NCBI GenBank assembly: GCA_000508305.1
Contig: CP006977.1
Location: 1,334,621-1,398,620, forward strand
Length of the DNA stretch: 64,000 bases
Direction: 5' to 3'
Origin: Sulfolobus acidocaldarius SUSAZ
GTDB taxonomy: Archaea > Thermoproteota > Thermoprotei_A > Sulfolobales > Sulfolobaceae
The stretch's first letter is position 1. The number at the start of each line of letters is the position of its first letter. Below are positions 49,147 through 58,440 of the stretch, piece by piece. A program made the position numbers and the translations under genes. Below the pieces are notes generated by a model. It did no database searches and had not been told where the DNA came from. It worked only from the letters and a program-made list of their open reading frames with translations.

Positions 49147-49155
49147 CTTATATAT
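49147..49155 (+). promoter_or_regulatory. TATA box of the second paralogue
   Basis: CTTATATAT is centred about 26 bases before position 49177, the predicted transcription start. This leaves a short leader of about 38 bases up to ATG 49215. AGGTG eight bases before that ATG fits a leadered mRNA. Confidence 0.45.
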
Positions 49156-49214
49156 CGTCCAATGTATACACTAATTACATAAGTATCTTCATGAGATTGA
49201 AAGGTGTCCCATTT

Positions 49215-49850
49215 ATGCTGAATGTGAAAGAGGTTGATCTGACAAAAGTTGAAGGTGATAAGAGATTTGCTATACTTTCAGCTTTTTTGACCGTGAGACC
49301 TATTATTCAGCTTAAAGCTGATGATGACGATAGTATTGTTAGGATATTTGAGTTGTGTCAGCTATTAAGCTATCCTTTTAAAGAGAGTGTAGGTGAGGAC
49401 GGTGTGACCACTTTTGAGATTAGAAGAAAGAAAGATTTACCTAAAGACTTGCCCAGTTCCATGGCAGATGTTAATGTGCCTTTCAAACCTGAGAAGATTG
49501 CCTCTAAACTGGGAACTCCAACTATTCTGACCAGTTTTATACCTGAGTTAGTAAGTGTTAGAAGAGTAGCACCAAAATCATATATGTTTAAGATAAAGAC
49601 TTATGGAGAAATTCCATTCGTTGTTTATAAGGTAAAGACTCCAACTCCACGTTATATTATACGCTACTTTGGTTATGACACTAAGTTGTTTGGTCAGTTC
49701 ATGTTAAGAATTGAGTTCATCATTACTAAGGCTAAAGGTGGAAGTAGGGTTATAATGACCGAGACCTATAAGAGAGCGTTTGGAGCTGAGGGAGCAATAA
49801 GGAAACATTTATCACTATTTAGAGATAAAATGAGCTCCGTTCTTTTCTGA
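49215..49850 (+). CDS. Uncharacterised protein, paralogue of the one at 47453
   Basis: The 211-residue protein aligns end to end with the gene upstream of trm10: MLNVKEVDLTKVEGDKRFAI against MNVKRVDLTKVSGEVRFLIM, TPTILTSFIPELVSVRRV against NPSTLLSFIPEIQGIEDV, PRYIIRYFGY against PKYIIRYLGF, and HLSLFRDKMSSVLF against HLSLFKEKIKFILF. The second half suggests a START/SRPBCC-like fold. The frame opens at ATG 49191, but ATG 49215 matches the paralogue and has AGGTG upstream. Function is unknown. Location next to trm10 hints at a tRNA- or ribosome-linked role, which is only inference. Confidence 0.65.
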   Translation: MLNVKEVDLTKVEGDKRFAILSAFLTVRPIIQLKADDDDSIVRIFELCQLLSYPFKESVGEDGVTTFEIRRKKDLPKDLPSSMADVNVPFKPEKIASKLGTPTILTSFIPELVSVRRVAPKSYMFKIKTYGEIPFVVYKVKTPTPRYIIRYFGYDTKLFGQFMLRIEFIITKAKGGSRVIMTETYKRAFGAEGAIRKHLSLFRDKMSSVLF

Positions 49851-49996
49851 GAGATTTCTACGGATATTCTATTCCGTGATCATTACTAAAACTGAAAATT
49901 TGCTTTCGAAAGATATTTATTAATTTTCATATAACCAAATCACTTTGATAAATTTTTGAAAAAAGCCTTTATAGACTTTATTAACACTTTTAATTT

Positions 49997-51754
49997 ATGC
50001 AAAAACCTGAAGAAGCGTATTCCATAAGAGTAATACCAGATGTAAAGATAGTAAGTAAAGGTATTCTACACACGGAAAATAAAATAGAGGGGGATGAATA
50101 TAGGAGCTACATTTTCTTAAACCTAGAAAGGATAACCAATAGAGGATATGAGGCATCACCCTCCATTAGGGAAAACATATTATACTACGTTAATACTAAG
50201 AGGAACTCTCTAATCATGCAGAGGGAGTTTGGTCAACCTGAGGAACTCTTTAGATTAGGTAAGGTTTCCAAGTACACTTTCCATGAGAAGGGAATTCTAG
50301 TTATAGGTGAAGACAAAGCAGACAAAAAATCACCGTTTGTAGCATCAAAGCTCAAGTACAGATTTGATAGTAGGGGTCTGCTAAGAAGTAGACTCTCACT
50401 GTATCTGTTCTCTCATAACGAATTAAGAAAAGTAGTGTCAGGTGATTTTGACGTAACTGATGTCGCTACAAACGGAAAGAGGGTCGTTATCTCAGCAACT
50501 AAAGAGGGAGACGATTACGGTCTAGGAGACCTATATGAGGTAGATATTGAAACTGGTGAGCTAAAAAGGATCACGAAAAGTGAGGGGACTGTAGTTACAA
50601 TTGCCATGAACGAGAAGGGCGATGTTGCATATCTTGGTCATAGAGAGGGTAAGACACCATGGTCCACCTCAAAAGTCATTCTACCTGAGCTTGGAATTAC
50701 ATATGAATGTGGTAAAACTTGTGGTAATCACGTGTTGTCTGATCTATTTGATGGCGTAAAGGATAGACTAGTTTTCGAAAAGGATGTTATTATATCTCCA
50801 GGTCAGGAGGGCGGGGAGGCTCACCTCTATCTGTTATCTGATGGTAAGAGTCAGAGGATGACAGATGGTAAAATAGTAGTGAGGTCCTTTGACTATAAGG
50901 AAGGCAAACTAGTCTACACTTACTCTACACCCGAGAAACCGGTTGTGTTATACTATGAGGGGCAAATTTATGACCCTAACCCTGATGTCAAGGGATTTTC
51001 TCCCCAGAGAGTTGAAGTAAATGGGATTGAGGGATGGGCAATAATCACTGGAGAAAATAATCCCACAATCCTGTTCGTCCATGGTGGTCCTCATACAGCC
51101 TATGGATATGCATATTTCATAGAGTTTCAGTACTTTGCTAGGAATGGGTATAATGTAATTTACTCTAATCCTAGGGGAAGTCAAGGTTATGGAGAGGAAT
51201 TTGCAAAAGCCTGTGTAGGCGACTGGGGTGGGAAAGACATGAACGATTTACTACTTTTTGTTGAGGAAGTTAAAAGGAAGTATACTCTCAAGGGCAAGAT
51301 AGGGGTCACCGGAGGGTCTTATGGAGGTTTTATGACAAATTGGCTTGTAACACAAACCAACGTCTTCTCAGCTGCAATTAGTGAAAGAGGAATATCAAAC
51401 CTAATAAGTATGAGTGGTACTAGTGACATAGGTTTTTGGTTCAATGCTATTGAATCTGGTGTGACTGACCCATGGACTGAGGAATCCCAAATGAAGTTAA
51501 TGAGAATGTCACCGATATTTTACGTGAAGAATGTTAAGACCCCAACAATGCTAATACATGGTGAAGAAGATTACAGATGCCCTATAGAGCAATCTGAGCA
51601 ATTCTTTGTTGCGCTTAAGATGAATGATGTTGATACAATACTAGTGAGGTACCAACAGGACAGCCATGAACACGCTAGGAGAGGAAAGCCTAAAAACATG
51701 AGGGATAGGTTAACAAGAAAGCTGGAATGGTTCGATAAATATCTGAAGACATAA
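49997..51754 (+). CDS. S9-family serine peptidase (acylaminoacyl-peptidase type)
   Basis: The 585-residue protein has an N-terminal beta-propeller (for example SVEL-like blades around residues 60-320) and a C-terminal alpha/beta-hydrolase domain. The nucleophile elbow is GVTGGSYGGFMTNWL (GxSxGG), the oxyanion region PTILFVHGGPHTAYGY, the Asp in HGEEDYRCPIEQSEQF, and the His in QDSHEHARRGKP. This is the full triad of the prolyl oligopeptidase family, most like acylaminoacyl peptidase or dipeptidyl peptidase. It probably trims peptides in the cytosol, since no signal peptide is present. The start is ATG at 49997. Confidence 0.9.
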   Translation: MQKPEEAYSIRVIPDVKIVSKGILHTENKIEGDEYRSYIFLNLERITNRGYEASPSIRENILYYVNTKRNSLIMQREFGQPEELFRLGKVSKYTFHEKGILVIGEDKADKKSPFVASKLKYRFDSRGLLRSRLSLYLFSHNELRKVVSGDFDVTDVATNGKRVVISATKEGDDYGLGDLYEVDIETGELKRITKSEGTVVTIAMNEKGDVAYLGHREGKTPWSTSKVILPELGITYECGKTCGNHVLSDLFDGVKDRLVFEKDVIISPGQEGGEAHLYLLSDGKSQRMTDGKIVVRSFDYKEGKLVYTYSTPEKPVVLYYEGQIYDPNPDVKGFSPQRVEVNGIEGWAIITGENNPTILFVHGGPHTAYGYAYFIEFQYFARNGYNVIYSNPRGSQGYGEEFAKACVGDWGGKDMNDLLLFVEEVKRKYTLKGKIGVTGGSYGGFMTNWLVTQTNVFSAAISERGISNLISMSGTSDIGFWFNAIESGVTDPWTEESQMKLMRMSPIFYVKNVKTPTMLIHGEEDYRCPIEQSEQFFVALKMNDVDTILVRYQQDSHEHARRGKPKNMRDRLTRKLEWFDKYLKT

Positions 51755-51786
51755 TTTTTATATTTTGCACTTATCTCAGCAAGTAA

Positions 51787-52534
<748 letters not shown>

Positions 52535-52616
52535 TTTTTAAACAAACAAACTATTTTTCTTTTTCCCTTCTCTTCTCCATTCCTATTAATTCTCTCCTTG
52601 TTTTTCCTGTTAACGT

Positions 52617-53180
52617 TTAGCTACTAGGTACTGTCGTATAAGTATATACTATTCTAAACCAATAGTTGTTTACTTTGTATATAATCCATACTACCAAATC
52701 TTGGTTACTATTTACTCCATTATATTTTATCGTAAAAGGAGAATTGAAGGAGACCGTGTAGACCTGTAAGTTAGAAGGGGAGTAAATTACTGACCCTCCT
52801 ACGTCATATATACTCCCTGATATAGTGGTGGTCTTGGCTAGTTGATTGTTTGTCAAGTAAACTTGATAATTTAGTGAAGATGTAGACGGTGTAACTACTC
52901 CTACACTGGGCTGTAGTGATGCAGGTATTGTAAACGCTACTACCTCAATACTACCGTTAACACTGGGGTTATAAACTTCTGCCACTACACTTCCTACAGT
53001 GTTATTAACAAGGAGAGGTCCTACAGATAGGGAAGTGGAACCAGCAATTTGGTTAGCTTGTTGCTGAGATATGGAAAATACCTCTTTTGGTAAGAAGTAA
53101 GCGAATGAGAATGCTAGAAGAGCAATCCCAATTCCTACTACAGCTATAATTAATATTAATTGAGGAACTACTGACTCCAT
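52617..53180 (-). CDS. Pilin-like surface protein
   Basis: The 187-residue protein has an N-terminal 30-residue hydrophobic helix directly after MESVVP (QLILIIAVVGIGIALLAFSF), as in archaeal type IV pilins and flagellins, followed by a beta-rich ectodomain. The end contains VVWIIYKVNNYWFRIVYTYT, very similar in pattern to IIVLWFLLYYSGKWYRLGYG in the divergent neighbour. There is no K/R-G/A cleavage site before the helix, so processing by PibD is doubtful. The start is ATG at 53180, 81 bases from the divergent start at 53262. It may belong to the surface cluster to its right. Confidence 0.55.
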   Translation of the reverse strand: MESVVPQLILIIAVVGIGIALLAFSFAYFLPKEVFSISQQQANQIAGSTSLSVGPLLVNNTVGSVVAEVYNPSVNGSIEVVAFTIPASLQPSVGVVTPSTSSLNYQVYLTNNQLAKTTTISGSIYDVGGSVIYSPSNLQVYTVSFNSPFTIKYNGVNSNQDLVVWIIYKVNNYWFRIVYTYTTVPSS

Positions 53181-53261
53181 TGTTTAACAACTATAATCGA
53201 CAATATATAAGTTTTTCAGAAGAATCGAAAGATATAAAACTGTCTTATACAATTTTAGAAT

Positions 53262-54587
53262 GTGCCTACTGTAGTAGCTACATTTATACTTGTCATAGCT
53301 GTATTCTTGATATCTATCATAGTCTTCTTCTATTACGCAGGATATTTGGGTTTACTTTCTCCATCAATCATTAACCAGGAGTATCTTATAGGTCTATCTA
53401 AATCTATACAGATAAGTGTCTCTAATGTTGCATTCAAAGGAGTTTCACCAAATCTGATTAGCTTTAACGTTAGTTATTTAATCACAGTTAGCTCTCCTGC
53501 AAAAGTCCTCACAGTCATCCCCTTTGTGACTGTGAATTCGCCTAGCATATTTTACTCTCAACCCTCAACAAATCAGAATGTAATAATTACAAAAGCCAAC
53601 TCAACTGCTTACATTCCGCTTAAAAATTTCAGAATAAATGGACCAGTATATATACCTCAACAGAATATGCTTTTAGGAAATTTGGTCAATATTTATGCGT
53701 ATAACATGTCTTCCAACTCCTCTTATGTAATTTATGCGAATGTGAAGCCTGGTCAAATAATAGTTCTTTGGTTCCTGTTATATTATAGTGGGAAGTGGTA
53801 TAGACTAGGTTATGGTTATTTGGACCCTAATCCTTCATTAGCTGTAAATACCATTTCAGGAACAGGTAAATATAATGTAACTTCACAATCAGCTCCTCAG
53901 CCTTTAATAAGCGTAAATAACCAGGGGTTTCAATTTGGCATGTGGTTTTCTCCCATAATAAACTCATCGATTCCAGTCCCACTACTTAATATATCATTTA
54001 ACTCTGTGAGTCATGGTGGTTCCAACTATACGTTAACATTTTATGTGAAGAATAGTAATTTGTATTTATCAGGAACTCAAATTCCAAATACCTTAATTGC
54101 ACAGCTTAATGTTAGGCAATACTATTTCCTCAATTTTAGTTTTGGTTCTTTCCTTAATCTGGTTAATAATGTTAATGTAAATTTATACAATTCGACAACC
54201 CAAATAAATAAAACATTAATTTCCCTTAATATAGGTTCACATAACGGTTACAACTTTAGCGTAACTTTTGGATCTACTAAGTACTCAGAGTTTGCTATCT
54301 TTCAAGCATTTTTTGTTACTGTCCAAGACAAAACAGGTCTACCGGCGTTCTACAATGTCTCTAATCAGGTTCTAAATAATGGTTATCTATACAATAATAC
54401 TAATAATTTGTTCAATATAATTAATAATAATAATAATCTTTACGCTGTGGGCTATTGGTATTTTGTATACCCCTCTTTCCCAATTCCTAAACAAATTTCA
54501 GGTTTATTGTGGTATTATTGGAAGTCTAACAATCTGTATAACTTAACTATACCTGAGACCTCACCTAATACTTATGTTGCGGTATGA
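53262..54587 (+). CDS. Large pilin-like surface protein
   Basis: The 441-residue protein has an N-terminal helix right after the start (TVVATFILVIAVFLISIIVF), then an Asn-, Ser- and Tyr-rich ectodomain with many sequons. Its first half (residues about 30-190) shares with the divergent 187-residue protein the segment PGQIIVLWFLLYYSGKWYRL; the second half (about 210-441) contains FQFGMWFSPIINSS and PVPLLNISFNSV, which resemble a lectin-like jelly-roll, but this is only an impression. Low-complexity Asn runs occur near the end. The start is GTG at 53262. It looks like a glycosylated surface appendage or adhesin. Confidence 0.55.
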   Translation: MPTVVATFILVIAVFLISIIVFFYYAGYLGLLSPSIINQEYLIGLSKSIQISVSNVAFKGVSPNLISFNVSYLITVSSPAKVLTVIPFVTVNSPSIFYSQPSTNQNVIITKANSTAYIPLKNFRINGPVYIPQQNMLLGNLVNIYAYNMSSNSSYVIYANVKPGQIIVLWFLLYYSGKWYRLGYGYLDPNPSLAVNTISGTGKYNVTSQSAPQPLISVNNQGFQFGMWFSPIINSSIPVPLLNISFNSVSHGGSNYTLTFYVKNSNLYLSGTQIPNTLIAQLNVRQYYFLNFSFGSFLNLVNNVNVNLYNSTTQINKTLISLNIGSHNGYNFSVTFGSTKYSEFAIFQAFFVTVQDKTGLPAFYNVSNQVLNNGYLYNNTNNLFNIINNNNNLYAVGYWYFVYPSFPIPKQISGLLWYYWKSNNLYNLTIPETSPNTYVAV

Positions 54588-54677
54588 TTGAAATACCTCT
54601 TAAATCTATCAACAATATTTTTAAGAGTCTTCGCTCTTCCCCTATAATCTGAGTTTTGCTTTTAAAAATCTTTAAAT

Positions 54678-54703
54678 AAAGTCAAAGAGTAAAGTCAAAG
54701 AGT
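54678..54703 (+). repeat. Tandem 13-base direct repeat upstream of the PibD-substrate operon
   Basis: AAAGTCAAAGAGT occurs twice without a gap (54678-54690 and 54691-54703), ending 75 bases before the ATG at 54779. A TATA-like GATATATTAGA follows at about 54726. The position upstream of the promoter suits an activator or repressor site. Confidence 0.5.
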
Positions 54704-54778
54704 TGAGTAATACTACCTTCGATAAGATATATTAGATTTTTCACCATAAGTGAGTAAAAAGATACATTTATTAAATAG

Positions 54779-56461
54779 ATGTCTATAATAATGTATAGGA
54801 GAATGAAAAGGCAAAAATTACGTATTGGTTTATCAATCCCTATAGGTCTCTTGATATTTCTTGTTATATTAGCACTGGTTCTCGTACCCGCTATAATTAT
54901 ATTTAATTCTTCTTCTTCATATCTTTCCCAATCAAATATAGCTAATTCCGGTCAACAACAATTGAAGGAAAAAGAACAACAACAGATATTTAGAGGAAAT
55001 CCTAATATCTTTTACAACTCAACAAAAAATCCTCCCCCAACACTGGTTTTCATTTATAACAACATACCTGTTCCCTTCAATATTTCAACAGTGTATTACT
55101 TTAATGGAACCATGTGGTTGCCTGTCACAAAGAATATAGTAGTGGGGTACAACGTGACATTGCCATTGCCCAATTACGTCTTTAACAAACCTCTTTTAAT
55201 AGTAAGTGCATTATCTAATTTCTATTTCTTATACCCTAATACTTCTGTCACGGCAATTATGGTATCAGGACCTGTTGGTAAAATACCGGTTTACATTACT
55301 GCATTTGCCATAAATGGGTCAAGGTATTTACCATTAAACGTTAACATGAGACTTGGGCAGGAAAATAACTTTTCCTCTCCTAAGATATTCTACCTAACAC
55401 CAGGTACATATCAGTTAACAGACAATAATATTAAAGTATTTTTACAGCAATATGGTCTCACAGCACAATTTATGAACTGGTCTTATGTGGGTAATGGTCA
55501 GTTAACAAGTGCTACATCCCCATCAACTACATTCACCGTAACTGGTCCACTCGTAATAACTGCTGTATATAAGACATTTACACAGACCTATAAAGTGCTC
55601 ATAATGCCAAACAACATACCACTTGGGACAAGTTTGACATATAACATTAAAGGAAATTGTAACGGTAATGGTAAAGGAGGCTGTATAAGCACTACAGTCA
55701 CTTTGACTTCTCTAAACACTACTATTCCAGTTTTTGTAGACAACAGATTATATCAGGTCGGACAAAACGGCATAACATTAAGTTTATCTTATGGTTACCA
55801 TATTATTCAGTTCCCCTCAAGTTACAATATAACCTTCAATTACACTGGTGGATATTTCACAAAACCAGTATTGGGTGGTCAAATTACTACGTACACATTT
55901 ACTAATCTACTATCTAGCTCTAGCAATATATCAGTACTTGGTAACACTGAGATATTTCTAAATGGTAGCGGTACAGTCAAGGGCGTGTTTAGTAATACCT
56001 CCACATATTACTTAGTTACAGTTTATAACAATTTTGCATTTCCTAATAACGTTTATTATTATACTAATAATACACCCGTTTTAGGTAATATAGCAGCACA
56101 ACTACTTGGCGTAACAGTGTCTACCACAGGTCAAAATATCGTATTGGGTCCAACTCAGAACTATGTGCCTGAGAAAATTTATTTTAAGGCGAACACTAAT
56201 CTTAATATATATATTGACTACTTAAATACTATCAATGGTACATTTACTATATTTAGTAATTATGGAAAAGGAAGTTACATAGGGCTATTATCATATCCAA
56301 ACGGTGTTCAGGTCTACAATGTTTTTAGTTATTCAGGAGGACGACCTCAAACCTATAATCCTCAGGCAAATAATGGAAATTATGGGACAATTCAAGTCAT
56401 TTCTCCACTTATAATAATTAACAATCAGGTGTGGGAATACGGTGGTGTGGAAAATGGCTAA
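54779..56461 (+). CDS. Class III signal-peptide surface protein 1 (putative PibD substrate)
   Basis: The 560-residue protein has a basic leader MKRQKLRIG followed by LSIPIGLLIFLVILALVLVP, which fits the archaeal prepilin-peptidase rule (K/R shortly before G/A, then L/I-S and a hydrophobic helix). A coiled linker rich in Gln (NSGQQQLKEKEQQQ) follows, then a module containing NIFYNSTKNPPPTLVFIYNN, YYFNGTMWLPVTKNI and a YPNTS end, and a second module FMNWSYVGNGQLTSATSP. Both modules recur in the next gene. Starts at ATG 54779, 54791 or 54803 are possible. It overlaps the next gene by eight bases. Confidence 0.6.
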   Translation: MSIIMYRRMKRQKLRIGLSIPIGLLIFLVILALVLVPAIIIFNSSSSYLSQSNIANSGQQQLKEKEQQQIFRGNPNIFYNSTKNPPPTLVFIYNNIPVPFNISTVYYFNGTMWLPVTKNIVVGYNVTLPLPNYVFNKPLLIVSALSNFYFLYPNTSVTAIMVSGPVGKIPVYITAFAINGSRYLPLNVNMRLGQENNFSSPKIFYLTPGTYQLTDNNIKVFLQQYGLTAQFMNWSYVGNGQLTSATSPSTTFTVTGPLVITAVYKTFTQTYKVLIMPNNIPLGTSLTYNIKGNCNGNGKGGCISTTVTLTSLNTTIPVFVDNRLYQVGQNGITLSLSYGYHIIQFPSSYNITFNYTGGYFTKPVLGGQITTYTFTNLLSSSSNISVLGNTEIFLNGSGTVKGVFSNTSTYYLVTVYNNFAFPNNVYYYTNNTPVLGNIAAQLLGVTVSTTGQNIVLGPTQNYVPEKIYFKANTNLNIYIDYLNTINGTFTIFSNYGKGSYIGLLSYPNGVQVYNVFSYSGGRPQTYNPQANNGNYGTIQVISPLIIINNQVWEYGGVENG

Positions 56462-57857
56462 AGCCATATCTGCTCCCATTACTTTTGCCATAATTTTAGT
56501 CATTGGTATATTGCTCCTAATTCCTTTCCTTACTTACGTAACGTACTTATCTCAAAGTAACCAGATTTCTCAAGCTCAATTCAATAATTATGTTTACCTG
56601 AAGAACTTGGAACAACAGAGGGCGGTATCAGGCAGACCAGGCGTATACTATAATGGTAGCTCTCTATTTATCTTATATTCCAACGGAACTTTCGTACCCA
56701 ATTCGAGCATAATAGTTGTAGGAATTCTCTACCTTAACAATTTGGGTGTTTGGCAGAACATAACAAGCCTGAAGTATCCTATAATTCTCAATAAGACTGC
56801 TTCAATTAATCTACCATCAAATGTGGCTGGCAAACCTATAATACTGGTGACTTCACTGGGTAATATATTCTTTTTACAACCTGGGTCAAGTATTGGTCCC
56901 TACTCCAACTCCATTAGTAAAGGGGGAGTAACTATAATATCCCAGATTTACACTTCATCTCAAATATATTCAACCTCAATTAATATTACAAGTAACATAA
57001 ATGGAAAATTTAGCAATTACACTACTCCAATAACTTTTTCCAACCAGACAGGAACATTTCAAGTAAGGGCACCAAAGTATATCTACTATATTAACAGTAA
57101 GACGGGTAGAGTAATTACGGGAGTATTTAGTAATTGGCAAATCCTAGGTTCGGGAACAGTAAATAGTACAACAACTCAGGGGATTACAGTTACATTACAA
57201 GGGAAGCCTGCTATTTTAATAGCTAACTATTCCCAACTTATTCAGAACGTATCTCTTTCCATTACGACTAATGCCAAATTTAGTGTAGTGGTTAATATAA
57301 ATGGTGTGAGCTATACGGTAAATAATGGTGTATTATTAGTTACTGTACCAGCAGGATATGTCAACTTTACAGTTTATACACTCCAGGGAAACGATACTAG
57401 TTTAAAGTCGAGCGGAATTATTAAACATTACAAGTTTAACACAATTAATTACAACGGAAATAGTTATGTAACTAACTCTCAGCTGCTATTCCTTCCACCT
57501 AATTCTAATTTATTGCCTTATGTACAAATAAACTATATCAACGATTATAACTATTATCAAGTGACTTTTAATAGCTATTACGACTCCCCACCTCCTGGTG
57601 GAGTAGATGTCTATTTAAATGGCACTGAATATAACTATGGAGAAACTTATTGGATAATAGGGGGTAACTATAGTTTTGGTCCCACTGGGATATTTACGGG
57701 TTATCAAACATACCAAGCAAAAGAAGTGACTATTGCTGAAAATAACGTGATAGTCAAATACTATTATTTTCCTGACATACCAAGTTATATACTTATTAAT
57801 CAACCAATGACAATAACAGTCTATTACGACTATGTAATAAATTGGGTGCCGATATGA
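56454..57857 (+). CDS. Class III signal-peptide surface protein 2 (putative PibD substrate)
   Basis: The protein has about 467 residues. The N-terminus MAKAISAPITFAIILVIGIL has K-A before I-S, the classical PibD cleavage context, followed by a long hydrophobic helix and the linker LSQSNQISQAQFNNYVYL. Module 1 (GVYYNGSSLFILYSNGTF to GNIFFLQPGSS) and module 2 (FSNWQILGSGTVNSTTTQ) match those of the preceding protein, and a third part (NGVSYTVNNGVLLVTVPA onward) ends with a C-terminal beta domain. ATG 56454 is preferred over the frame opening at GTG 56442. It overlaps genes on both sides, so one transcript is certain to cover all three. Confidence 0.6.
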   Translation: MAKAISAPITFAIILVIGILLLIPFLTYVTYLSQSNQISQAQFNNYVYLKNLEQQRAVSGRPGVYYNGSSLFILYSNGTFVPNSSIIVVGILYLNNLGVWQNITSLKYPIILNKTASINLPSNVAGKPIILVTSLGNIFFLQPGSSIGPYSNSISKGGVTIISQIYTSSQIYSTSINITSNINGKFSNYTTPITFSNQTGTFQVRAPKYIYYINSKTGRVITGVFSNWQILGSGTVNSTTTQGITVTLQGKPAILIANYSQLIQNVSLSITTNAKFSVVVNINGVSYTVNNGVLLVTVPAGYVNFTVYTLQGNDTSLKSSGIIKHYKFNTINYNGNSYVTNSQLLFLPPNSNLLPYVQINYINDYNYYQVTFNSYYDSPPPGGVDVYLNGTEYNYGETYWIIGGNYSFGPTGIFTGYQTYQAKEVTIAENNVIVKYYYFPDIPSYILINQPMTITVYYDYVINWVPI

Positions 57858-58324
57858 GGGCGATCTCAGACTACATAGGGTTTGTAATAGCTCTAGTTAT
57901 ACTTGTGGTATTGTTAATACCATTATTTCTTGTCCTTACAAACTATTCTTCACCGTCAACTCAACAGATCAACTACTATCCTATAATAAGTAATCAGGTT
58001 AATGGTGGTAGTGTACCCATTTATTATAACGCAACTCCTAATGGTCCTACCATAATAGTGTTTAAACAAAGCGGAAATTACACGCTATTTGGTGTCTATT
58101 ATCTAAATGGTGGTAAAATTTACAATATAACTCAAGAAGTGAATGTGATTATAATAAGTTCAAGCGGTAAAGTGACCAATACTGGTAAGACTCTTCCAGT
58201 GGCTCTAGTATATAACTTTACCATTCCGAAACAGTACTGGAACTATACTTTAATTTTACAGCTTCAGGCGTATCAGACAACTGTGTACGCGACGTTATAT
58301 CCTAACACCACAGCATTAGTCTAG
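57854..58324 (+). CDS. Class III signal-peptide surface protein 3 (putative PibD substrate)
   Basis: The 156-residue protein begins MRAISDYIGFVIALVILVVL, with R-A before I-S and the hydrophobic helix of a type IV pilin-like protein. Its ectodomain is only module 1 of the two larger neighbours (VPIYYNATPNGPTIIVFK, FGVYYLNGGKIYNITQEV, ending ATLYPNT). Starting at ATG 57854 gives an ATGA overlap with the preceding stop; the frame is open from TTG 57842. In size and layout it is the most pilin-like of the three and may be the main structural subunit, which is inference. Confidence 0.62.
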   Translation: MRAISDYIGFVIALVILVVLLIPLFLVLTNYSSPSTQQINYYPIISNQVNGGSVPIYYNATPNGPTIIVFKQSGNYTLFGVYYLNGGKIYNITQEVNVIIISSSGKVTNTGKTLPVALVYNFTIPKQYWNYTLILQLQAYQTTVYATLYPNTTALV

Positions 58325-58440
58325 AATGGCTACCACATTACCATAAGTGTCCGTTGATTAAATAAGTAATTGTAGGGACAGAAGAAAAAGAAGAGAAGGA
58401 GAGAAAAAATTCTCTTTCTTTAAATATACCTTTTCTGAAC

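Noticed and set aside
54779-58324. Assignment of the surface operon to the known ups, aap or archaellum clusters
   Set aside because: No ATPase, platform protein or archaellum genes lie beside it, and the proteins are far larger than the usual pilins.
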